Position numbers and translations under genes: made by a program. Source: an uncultured Clostridium sp. (GTDB lineage: Bacteria; Bacillota; Clostridia; TANB77; CAG-508). From it: a stretch of 5,475 nt of DNA. The DNA lies in the NCBI GenBank assembly GCA_900556945.1, contig USQP01000066.1, positions 1 through 5,475 on the forward strand. The letters are read 5' to 3'. The notes below the pieces were generated by a model that was not told where the DNA came from, made no database searches, and saw only the letters and a program-made list of their open reading frames with translations. Positions 1 to 5,475 of the stretch are shown here, piece after piece; position 1 is the first letter of the stretch; every line of letters starts with the position of its first letter.

Positions 1-25
1 GCTCGGAGATGTGTATAAGAGACAG
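1..25 (+). other. Nextera (Tn5) sequencing adapter remnant, non-genomic
   Basis: The first 25 bases equal the 3' part of the Illumina Nextera read-2 transposase adapter. They end in the 19-base hyperactive Tn5 mosaic end, AGATGTGTATAAGAGACAG (7-25). The base composition differs from the A/T-rich DNA that follows. In the htpG frame, recognisable HtpG protein (…YGMNKD) stops exactly at base 26, and the adapter encodes unrelated residues (CLLYTSPS). This is untrimmed library sequence at a contig end, not a natural transposon. The match is from memory of the adapter sequence but is exact over all 25 bases. Confidence 0.97.
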
Positions 26-1224
26 TCTTTATTCATTCCATAATTATCATAAGTTCCATATTTTAATTGCAATCCAAAGTTCATAAAGAATTGTTCATAC
101 TTATCTCTGTCATTTTTTAGCATATTCTCTAATTCTGATTTAATCTTATTTTCTATATTTTTAGAGATTATTCTTAACTGTCTATCATGTTGTAGCATTT
201 CTCGTGATATATTTAAAGATAAATCTTCACTGTCTACTAATCCTTTTACAAATCCAAAATAGTCTGGTAATAAATCTTCACATTTTTCCATAATTAGTAC
301 ACCATTCGCATACAATTGCAAACCTTTTTCATATTCTTTGGTGTAATAATCGTATGGCAAATGAGATGGAATATATAATAAGCTATTGTATTTGTACTGT
401 CCTTCCACCGCTGTATGAATCACTTTTAAGGGCTTCTCATAGTCATGGAATTTTTCTGTATAGAAACTTTCATATTCTTCTTCTTTTATCTTTTTCTTGT
501 TCTTTTTCCAAATAGGTGTCATGGAGTTAATAGTTTCTATTTCTTTTACTTGCTCATATTCGTTTTCTGTACCTTCTTTTTTATGACTATGTTCTACTTC
601 CATTTGAATAGGATAACGAATATAATCTGAATATTTCTTTATCATTTCTTGTATCGTATAAGTTTCTAAGAACTGTGTATATTTTTCTCCTTCTGAATCT
701 TCTTTCATGTGTAATGTGATTTTTGTACCAGTTTCTTCTTTTCCACAAGGTTCTATGGAATATCCACTTACTCCTTTTGATTTCCAACAATAAGCTTTGT
801 CACTATCTACTGATTTACTTTCTACTGTTACCAAATCACTTACCATAAAGGCAGAATAGAATCCTACCCCAAATTGTCCGATAATATCAATATCTTTTTT
901 CTTCTCATTTTCTTCTTTAAAATTAAGTGATCCACTCTTTGCAATCGTTCCTAAATTTTTATCTAGTTCTTCTTCTGTCATACCACATCCATTGTCGGTT
1001 ATGGTAAGTATCCTTTTCTCTTTGTCTAAGTCAATTCTAATTTTTAAGTCTTCTTTCTTTATTTTTAATTTTTTATCTGTTAGTGAGCGATAATATAATT
1101 TGTCGATTGCATCACTCGCATTGGAAATTAATTCTCTTAGAAAAATTTCTTTGTTTGTATAAATAGAGTTAATCATTAAATCTAGTAATCTCTTGGACTC
1201 TGCTTTAAACTGTTTATTTCCCAT
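26..1224 (-). CDS. htpG: Molecular chaperone HtpG (Hsp90 family), 3'-truncated by contig end
   Basis: Bacterial Hsp90, a cytosolic ATP-dependent dimeric chaperone that remodels client proteins, often with DnaK. The frame is open from ATG at 1224 to the adapter junction, about 399 codons, without stop or frameshift. The family is usually about 620-630 residues, so the end of the middle domain and the C-terminal dimerisation domain are missing. Visible in order: the GHKL ATPase N-domain with catalytic Glu31 and Asn35 in [16 protein letters not shown], Asp77 in the DNGCGM box (77-82), the glycine-rich lid loop GQFGVGF (116-122), a short charged linker rich in Lys/Glu, and a middle domain starting near INSMTPIW. 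The middle domain carries the conserved Arg341 in [11 protein letters not shown], expected to contact the ATP gamma-phosphate. The start is supported by AGAAGGA seven bases upstream and by the typical N-terminus. The gene lies 55 bases after the ABC exporter on the same strand, so it may be co-transcribed or have its own weak promoter. The truncation is technical, not a pseudogene. Confidence 0.97.
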
Positions 1225-1231
1225 TTTTGAT

Positions 1232-1238
1232 TCCTTCT
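1232..1238 (-). promoter_or_regulatory. Ribosome binding site of htpG
   Basis: AGAAGGA on the minus strand lies seven bases before the ATG at 1224. It fixes the htpG start, because no other in-frame start with a comparable site is present in the 55-base spacer. Confidence 0.75.
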
Positions 1239-1244
1239 TTCTTT

Positions 1245-1270
1245 TTATAAATTCTATAATTAATTTATAA
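1245..1270. repeat. Perfect 9-bp A/T inverted repeat in the ABC-htpG spacer
   Basis: TTATAAATT (1245-1253 on the plus strand) and AATTTATAA (1262-1270) are perfect inverted copies separated by eight bases. The arms are entirely A/T, so an RNA hairpin would be weak, and no U-tract follows in the direction of transcription. It is more plausible as an operator-like DNA palindrome or a chance pattern in very A/T-rich DNA than as a rho-independent terminator. One arm overlaps a candidate -10 element for htpG. Confidence 0.4.
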
Positions 1271-1290
1271 TATCTTTTTTTACAATTCAA
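1264..1290 (-). promoter_or_regulatory. Weak candidate promoter for htpG
   Basis: On the minus strand TTGAAT (1285-1290) and TATAAA (1264-1269) resemble sigma-A -35 and -10 boxes. The spacer is 15 bases, shorter than the preferred 17. The -35 box lies inside the last codons of the upstream ABC gene. In DNA this rich in A/T such matches occur by chance, so this is only a candidate. No CIRCE-type heat-shock operator (TTAGCACTC-N9-GAGTGCTAA) is seen here. Confidence 0.2.
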
Positions 1291-3670
1291 ATTGGCTATT
1301 ATATAAATCTGCATAAAATCCATTTTGTTCCATTAATTCTTCGTGATTTCCTTGTTCAATAATGTTTCCATCTTTCATGACTAAAATTAAATCTGCATTT
1401 TTAATCGTAGATAGTCTATGTGCAATAATAAAGGATGTTTTTCCTTCTGTTAGTTTATCCATTGCTTTTTGTACCAATTCTTCTGTTCTTGTGTCTACAT
1501 TCGAAGTCGCCTCATCTAATATTAAAAATGGTGCATCTTGTAAAATACCTCTTGCAATTGTAAGTAATTGTCTCTGTCCTGCGGACACACTATCATTATC
1601 GGAAATTTCTGTGTCATACCCATGTGGCAGTGTTTTAATAAAATGGTGTAATCCGACTGTTTTACATACTTCTTTTACTTGTTCATCACTTATATGTTCA
1701 TTATTGTAAATAATATTTTCTTTTATGGTTCCATTAAATAACCAAGTATCTTGTAGTACCATAGTAAATAAATCGTGTATGTTTTCTCTTGTTAACTCCT
1801 TAGTAGATATTCCGTCTATTTTAATGTCTCCTGAATTGATATCATAAAATTTCATAAGTAGATTTACCATGGTTGTTTTTCCCGCTCCTGTTGGCCCTAC
1901 AATCGCAACTTTTTGTCCTGGTTTTGCTTGGGCACTAAAATTCTTTATAGTTGGTTTGTCATTATTATCATATTGAAAAACAACATTTTGGAATTCGATA
2001 TTTCCTTTTACTTCTTTCTTATCTAACACTTTTGTTATTTCTTTTTGACTTGGCATTTCTTCTTCATCCATAAATTCAAATACTCTTTCACTTGCAGCGG
2101 CTGTTGACTGTAAAGATGTCATTGCTTGTGCTATTTGTGATAACGGATTGGTAAATAATCTTACATAAGTGATAAATGCCACAATAACACCAAATGATAT
2201 CACATCATTCATCGTTAATATAGCCCCCACAATACATACAGCAACATAACCGAAGTTACCAATAAAGTTCATAATCGGTTGCATTAAACCTGACAAAAAT
2301 TGACTTTTTTGATTTGCTTCATATACTTTTTGATTGAATTCATCAAATTTTCTATCTGCTTCTTTCTTTCCATTGTAGACTTTTACTACATTTAAACCAG
2401 AATAAATTTCTTCTATATGTCCATTTAGTCTCCCTAATTCTACTTGCCTTGCCACAAAGTATTTTTGGGATTTTCCTAAGATAAGGAACATCAATATAAA
2501 TCCAATCAAACTAGAGAGAATTGCAGTAAGAGCCATAATCCAGTTCGTATAGAACATCATAATAATCGTTCCGATAAATAATGTTGTACTACTTACTAAT
2601 GTTGCTAAAGATTGGTTCATTGATTGTGCTATGGTATCAACATCATTTGTTACCCTCGATAATACATCTCCAATTGAATTTTTATCAAAATATTTAAGCG
2701 GTAATTGATTAATTTTTGTAGAGATTTTGCTTCTTAAACTCTTTGCAAATTTATTTGCTACATCTGTCATAGCCAATGATTCAATATAAGTAAATAACGC
2801 ACTTACTATATATAGCATTGCTAGAAATAGTGCAATTTTCTTGATTGCATCTATATTCATAAATGGCTTTACTACATTTTGTATGCTCTCTGGCATTTCA
2901 TCTATCTTTTGATATAATTTTTCTGCAGTTGCATCCTCCCCTAAAGTACTCATTATACTTAAAAATTGTACTTGTTCGCTTGAGCTAATCTTTGTTCCAT
3001 CTATTTCAAATTCTGTAAATAATACATTTTGTATGCTTTCTGGAATTTCAGATATCGTTTCACTATTTATCTCTTCTGTTGATAATTTGCTCATTGTTTT
3101 TAAGAATGTAATTTTGTCTTCAGAAGAAATCGATATATTTTCATAGGTAGAGTCTGGAAGAATAATTTTTAAAATACTATTTGGCAATTCTAATAAATCG
3201 TTCATACTTTCATTTTCATTAGTGATTGTTTGCATTTTTTCCATTGTAGTTTGAAAAACCTGTTTATCCTCCATCGTTATTTCTTTTGAAGTCATAATTT
3301 GTGTCATCGTTTCTTTAGATAAATCTATTTTTAAAATATCTGTTGTTTTTTCTCGTATCGTTTCTTCGTTTAAACTAGATGTAATATTTTGGCTCAAAGT
3401 TTCTAAATTATCTTTATTGACAACTAATCCTTCTGATATTTCATCTGTTAATTCGGATAATTTGTTAGGAGCAATAATGGATAAGACAGAACCTAATACT
3501 GCTAAAACAAGTGCTATGCTTACTAAAACTTTAAAAGCTTTTAATTCTTTAAATAATCTTTTCATAGCTCCCTTAAAATCTTTTGCCTTTTCTCCTGCTC
3601 CTCCTCCCATTCCTGGTCCTCTCATACCTCTAGGAGCTCTAGTTGTTCTATTTTCGTTATTTTCAGTCAT
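1280..3670 (-). CDS. ABC exporter half-transporter, BmrD-like subunit with large extracellular repeat domain
   Basis: Type IV ABC exporter subunit (TMD-NBD), expected in the cytoplasmic membrane as a heterodimer with the gene just upstream. Multidrug or other amphiphile efflux is inferred from the family; the substrate is unknown. It is 796 residues where relatives are about 600-670. Order: a Gly/Arg/Pro-rich cytosolic tail (about 8-28); TM1 (about 48-67); an extracellular insertion (about 68-276) with three degenerate repeats and no Cys; TM2 (about 277-298); TM3-TM6 to about residue 507, with the coupling motif [12 protein letters not shown] at 334-345; and an NBD from about 555. The NBD shows Walker A GPTGAGKT (592-599), Q-loop Gln640, a non-canonical signature VSAGQ (695-699; normally SGGQ), Walker B FLILDE with Asp719 and catalytic Glu720, and switch His751. 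Its Walker and His elements are intact and should pair with the canonical signature of the partner. The start overlaps the upstream gene by eight bases and has a strong AGGAGG nine bases before it. The TAA stop is at 1280. Bacillus subtilis BmrD, which also has an extracellular domain capping the drug chamber, is the closest described counterpart I can name. Confidence 0.93.
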   Translation of the reverse strand: MTENNENRTTRAPRGMRGPGMGGGAGEKAKDFKGAMKRLFKELKAFKVLVSIALVLAVLGSVLSIIAPNKLSELTDEISEGLVVNKDNLETLSQNITSSLNEETIREKTTDILKIDLSKETMTQIMTSKEITMEDKQVFQTTMEKMQTITNENESMNDLLELPNSILKIILPDSTYENISISSEDKITFLKTMSKLSTEEINSETISEIPESIQNVLFTEFEIDGTKISSSEQVQFLSIMSTLGEDATAEKLYQKIDEMPESIQNVVKPFMNIDAIKKIALFLAMLYIVSALFTYIESLAMTDVANKFAKSLRSKISTKINQLPLKYFDKNSIGDVLSRVTNDVDTIAQSMNQSLATLVSSTTLFIGTIIMMFYTNWIMALTAILSSLIGFILMFLILGKSQKYFVARQVELGRLNGHIEEIYSGLNVVKVYNGKKEADRKFDEFNQKVYEANQKSQFLSGLMQPIMNFIGNFGYVAVCIVGAILTMNDVISFGVIVAFITYVRLFTNPLSQIAQAMTSLQSTAAASERVFEFMDEEEMPSQKEITKVLDKKEVKGNIEFQNVVFQYDNNDKPTIKNFSAQAKPGQKVAIVGPTGAGKTTMVNLLMKFYDINSGDIKIDGISTKELTRENIHDLFTMVLQDTWLFNGTIKENIIYNNEHISDEQVKEVCKTVGLHHFIKTLPHGYDTEISDNDSVSAGQRQLLTIARGILQDAPFLILDEATSNVDTRTEELVQKAMDKLTEGKTSFIIAHRLSTIKNADLILVMKDGNIIEQGNHEELMEQNGFYADLYNSQFEL
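2870..2995 (-). repeat. Extracellular repeat unit C (residues 226-267)
   Basis: It reads [18 protein letters not shown], then a variable Glu/Lys-rich stretch, then MPESIQNVV. It aligns with unit B at [15 protein letters not shown] versus [15 protein letters not shown] and shares the exact heptamer PESIQNV. The PESIQNV motifs of units B and C are 50 residues apart. Confidence 0.8.
2873..2900 (+). repeat. 28-bp direct repeat, copy 1 (26/28 identical to 3023-3050)
   Basis: This plus-strand 28-mer, beginning TACATTTTGTATGCT, matches 3023-3050 with two mismatches, at an offset of exactly 150 bases (50 codons). It encodes the MPESIQNVV end of external repeat C. Similarity continues more weakly to 2910 versus 3060 (33/38 overall). 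Confidence 0.85.
3020..3136 (-). repeat. Extracellular repeat unit B (residues 179-217)
   Basis: It reads [18 protein letters not shown], a short variable stretch, then IPESIQNVL. It is the middle copy and resembles both neighbours: the FL..MSKL helix and PESIQNV match unit C, and SSEDK…TM.K matches unit A (TMEDK…TMEKM). Confidence 0.8.
3023..3050 (+). repeat. 28-bp direct repeat, copy 2 (26/28 identical to 2873-2900)
   Basis: Second copy of the same direct repeat, encoding the IPESIQNV end of external repeat B. The spacing is a multiple of three, so recombination between the copies would add or remove 50 residues without shifting the frame. Confidence 0.85.
3161..3280 (-). repeat. Extracellular repeat unit A (residues 131-170), most diverged
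   Basis: It reads [16 protein letters not shown], a variable Asn/Glu-rich stretch, then LPNSILKII. The register with units B and C is kept at MEDK/SEDK/SSEQ, at F..TM..M and at LPNSI/IPESI/MPESI. The end motif is 47 residues before that of unit B. Similarity is at protein level, with little left at DNA level. Confidence 0.65.
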
Positions 3671-5426
3671 TTTCTAATTCCTCCTTTGATAATTGAGATA
3701 AAGCAATTTGCTTATATATTTCACAGTTTTTTAATAATTCTTTATGTGTTCCTTCTCCTACACATTCGCCATCATCTAAAACTAAAATTTTATCTGCATT
3801 CATAATGGTTCCTATTCTTTGTGCTACGATTAATGTTGTTGCATCTTTTGTATATTTTTTCAATTCTTTTCTTAGAACACTATCTGTTTTATAATCTAAT
3901 GCTGAGAAACTATCATCAAAAATATAAATTTCTGGATCTCTTGCAATTGCTCTAGCAATGGATAATCTTTGTTTTTGTCCTCCTGATACATTGGTTCCAC
4001 CTTGTGCCATATGTGTATCATATTGATTTTCCATTTTTTCTACAAATTCTTTTCCTTGCGCTACTTCTATAGCTTTTCTTATTTGCTCTTCTGTTGCTTT
4101 TTCCTTTCCATTTTCTCCATAAGCGATATTGTTGCTTACTGTATCATTGAAAATTACTGCTTTTTGTGGCACATATCCTATTTTATTGTGTAAAAATTCT
4201 TGTGTGTAATCTTTTACATTGACACCATCAATTAAAACTTCTCCATCTGTTGCATCATAAAATCTCGGTACCAAATTAATTAGAGTTGATTTACCGCTAC
4301 CTGTTGAACCTATAAATGCTACGGTTTCACCCTTATTTGCTTGAAATGATATATTTCGTAGTAAATACTCATCTGCATCTGGATATTTAAAGGATACATT
4401 TTTAAATTCCACCGTTCCTTTTTCACCTGTCACATCTTTATTAATTTTTCCATCTTTTATGGTAATTTCTGTGTCTAATACCTCATTAATACGATTTGCT
4501 GATACTTGTGCACGAGGCACCATCATAAATATCATAGCAAGCATTAGAAATGACATGATAACTTGCATAGCATATGAACTAAATACTACCATATCTCCAA
4601 ATAAAGATAATTTATCTACCATAAAAGCATCTTTGATTAAATATGCTCCTATAAAATAGATTCCAAGTGTCAAGAAATACATGACTAAATACATAACTGG
4701 TGAGAGTGTAGCTAAAGCTTTTTGGTTAAATAATTGCATACCTGTCAGTTTTGTGTTTACCTCTTCGAACTTATTTTCTTGATATCTTTCTGCATTAAAA
4801 GCTCTTACCACACGAATTCCTGTTAGATTTTCACGGGTTACACCATTAATCTTGTCAATTAATTTTTGTACTTTTTTAAATCTTGGCAATACAATAACCA
4901 TAAGTGTTCCTATAACTGCCAATAATATTAGAACGCCAAGTGCTGTTAATGCACTCCATTGCCAACTTTTGTTTAATATTTTTGTAATCGCCCAAACCGC
5001 TGTAATTGGTGCTTTTATAATTAATTGTAGTCCCATAGCTATTAACATTTGTATTTGTGTAATATCATTTGTTGTTCTTGTAATTAAACTACTAGTTGAA
5101 AAACTTTTCACTTCATTCATGGCTAAATTTTCTACTTTACTAAATAATTTTTTTCTAACATTCATTGAGAAAGTTGCAGAAATATTAGAAACAAAATAGC
5201 CAACAATGACCGCTGAAAGTAAGCTACCTAATGCACACCCAATCATATAAGCACCGTTTTTAAGAATTTCACTCATCTCGCTTCCTTCTGTTTGAACTAG
5301 TACTGTTATTTCTGACATATAATCTGGCATTTTTAGTTCTAACCAAACTTGCCCAATAATTAAAACTAAGCATATTACTGCTAATATCCATTCTTTTTTA
5401 CCTAAGTTTTTTAGTAATTTTATCAT
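3663..5426 (-). CDS. ABC exporter half-transporter, BmrC-like subunit with degenerate ATP site
   Basis: Type IV ABC exporter subunit (TMD-NBD) of the cytoplasmic membrane, 587 residues, the usual length for this family. It is expected to form one heterodimeric efflux pump with the following gene; the substrate cannot be read from the sequence. Six membrane segments lie at about 13-33, 57-79, 131-150, 158-180, 240-262 and 279-303. Coupling helices include SLITRTTNDITQ (113-124) and the GIRVVRAF region (203-210). The NBD starts near residue 337: Walker A GSTGSGKST (373-381), Q-loop Gln421, canonical signature VSGGQ (480-484), Walker B IYIFDD with Asp504, but Asp505 where the catalytic Glu should be. 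Gln536 replaces the switch His (IVAQRIGTI). These two substitutions mark the non-catalytic side of asymmetric exporters such as TM287/288 and BmrCD. The start is supported by AAAGGA nine bases upstream and overlaps the TAA of a preceding frame (TAATG). The TGA stop lies inside the next gene's start region, overlapping it by eight bases. Confidence 0.94.
   Translation of the reverse strand: MIKLLKNLGKKEWILAVICLVLIIGQVWLELKMPDYMSEITVLVQTEGSEMSEILKNGAYMIGCALGSLLSAVIVGYFVSNISATFSMNVRKKLFSKVENLAMNEVKSFSTSSLITRTTNDITQIQMLIAMGLQLIIKAPITAVWAITKILNKSWQWSALTALGVLILLAVIGTLMVIVLPRFKKVQKLIDKINGVTRENLTGIRVVRAFNAERYQENKFEEVNTKLTGMQLFNQKALATLSPVMYLVMYFLTLGIYFIGAYLIKDAFMVDKLSLFGDMVVFSSYAMQVIMSFLMLAMIFMMVPRAQVSANRINEVLDTEITIKDGKINKDVTGEKGTVEFKNVSFKYPDADEYLLRNISFQANKGETVAFIGSTGSGKSTLINLVPRFYDATDGEVLIDGVNVKDYTQEFLHNKIGYVPQKAVIFNDTVSNNIAYGENGKEKATEEQIRKAIEVAQGKEFVEKMENQYDTHMAQGGTNVSGGQKQRLSIARAIARDPEIYIFDDSFSALDYKTDSVLRKELKKYTKDATTLIVAQRIGTIMNADKILVLDDGECVGEGTHKELLKNCEIYKQIALSQLSKEELEND
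3680..3685 (-). promoter_or_regulatory. Strong ribosome binding site of the second ABC gene
   Basis: AGGAGG (inside AAAGGAGGAA) lies nine bases before the ATG at 3670 and within the last codons of the upstream ABC gene. Together with the 8-base gene overlap it supports translational coupling and balanced synthesis of the two subunits. It also fixes the start at 3670. Confidence 0.85.
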
Positions 5427-5475
5427 TATTTCTTTTCCTTTCCTTTCCCTTTTGCATTATTTTTTTGTTTAAAAT
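5426..5475 (-). CDS. 3' end of a probable upstream gene with a lysine-rich C-terminus
   Basis: Reading leftward from the window edge, one frame gives FKQKNNAKGKGKEKK followed by TAA, whose last base is the A of the ABC gene's ATG (TAATG). One-base stop-start overlaps are typical of translationally coupled operon genes, and a lysine-rich tail is a common protein end. Only 15 codons are visible, so the product cannot be identified. Exporter pairs of this class are often preceded by a MarR-type regulator, and B. subtilis bmrCD by a short leader ORF (bmrB); either is possible here but unproven. A chance open frame in purine-rich DNA is the alternative. Confidence 0.4.
   Translation of the reverse strand, partial: FKQKNNAKGKGKEKK
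5436..5441 (-). promoter_or_regulatory. Ribosome binding site of the first ABC gene
   Basis: AAAGGA lies nine bases before the ATG at 5426, within a long purine-only tract on the minus strand (about 5429-5453). A second AAAGGA at 5441-5446 is 14 bases away and less well placed. The nearby upstream ATG at 5457 is 31 bases from this start and out of frame, so it is not an alternative start of the exporter. Confidence 0.6.

Larger units (their letters stand above)
2843..3469 (-). other. Extracellular insertion between TM1 and TM2 of the 796-aa ABC subunit
   Basis: Residues about 68-276 separate TM1 and TM2, where ordinary half-transporters have a short loop. By topology this segment should face outside. 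It is acidic, Ser/Thr-rich, predicted mostly helical by eye and free of cysteine. It contains three internal repeats (about 131-170, 179-217 and 226-267). Each runs from a Ser/Thr/acidic segment, through a helix of the form FL..M..L, to an LP/IP/MP-[NE]-SI[LQ] end motif. Partial related segments may flank the repeats on both sides. Boundaries are approximate and rest on hydrophobicity seen by eye. Confidence 0.8.

Noticed and set aside
1..25. A Tn5/IS50 mosaic end marking a mobile element
   Set aside because: The 25 bases include the synthetic adapter part (GCTCGG) before the mosaic end and sit exactly at the sequence edge, so this is a library adapter, not a transposon.
445..790. Small frames at 445-630 (+) and 587-790 (-)
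   Set aside because: Both lie inside the well-supported htpG coding frame. They have biased Phe/Tyr- or Arg/Lys-rich compositions and no family resemblance.
26..1224. htpG as a pseudogene or frameshifted gene
   Set aside because: I translated the whole frame codon by codon. There is no stop or frame change, and the loss of the 3' part coincides with the adapter.
1245..1270. Rho-independent terminator after the exporter operon
   Set aside because: The inverted repeat has only A/T pairs and is not followed by a U-tract on the transcribed strand.
2843..3469. Insertion as a fused separate gene or an assembly chimera
   Set aside because: Reading frame and base composition are continuous. The insertion sits precisely between TM1 and TM2, where relatives are known to carry variable external domains.
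1362..5199. Plus-strand frames opposite the ABC genes (1362-1709, 3417-3677, 4002-4193, 4459-4659, 4852-5199)
   Set aside because: All are antisense shadows of conserved NBD or membrane-domain coding sequence and show no recognisable protein features.
5455..5457. Upstream ATG as an earlier start of the first ABC gene
   Set aside because: It is 31 bases from the ATG at 5426, therefore out of frame, and its own frame ends within the first codons of the exporter gene.
1..5475. CRISPR array, tRNA, rRNA or riboswitch
   Set aside because: Almost all of the window is coding. No regularly spaced short direct repeats, cloverleaf arms or conserved RNA motifs were seen in the small non-coding parts.

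Overview
The window is a low-GC (roughly 30% by eye), A/T-rich stretch of bacterial DNA. Codon use, strong AGGAGG-type ribosome binding sites and protein families all suggest a Bacillota organism, probably a clostridial or related gut-type lineage. I cannot name a genus. Every real gene lies on the minus strand, so transcription runs from position 5475 towards position 1. The standard code fits: TGG is used for Trp and TGA as a stop.

In transcription order the layout is as follows. (a) 5426-5475: the last 15 codons of a probable upstream reading frame with a lysine-rich tail, whose TAA overlaps the next ATG by one base. (b) 5426-3663: a 587-residue ABC exporter half-transporter with a degenerate ATP site (Asp in place of the catalytic Glu, Gln in place of the switch His). 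(c) 3670-1280: a 796-residue partner half-transporter, overlapping the first by 8 bases, with intact catalytic Glu and His but a degenerate signature (SAGQ). It carries an unusually large, repeat-containing extracellular insertion between TM1 and TM2. (d) A 55-base A/T-rich spacer with a perfect 9-bp inverted repeat. (e) 1224-26: the N-terminal ~400 codons of the chaperone HtpG (bacterial Hsp90), cut off by the end of the sequence.

The first 25 bases are not genomic. They match the 3' part of the Illumina Nextera (Tn5) read-2 adapter, including the 19-base mosaic end. The truncation of htpG is therefore an assembly or library edge, not biology.

The two ABC genes almost certainly encode one asymmetric heterodimeric exporter of the BmrCD / LmrCD / TM287-288 type. 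The defects are complementary, so one composite ATP site is catalytic and the other degenerate. The feature most worth study is the ~210-residue external insertion of the second subunit. It is built from about three diverged ~47-50 residue repeats, two of which remain nearly identical over 28 bases of DNA.
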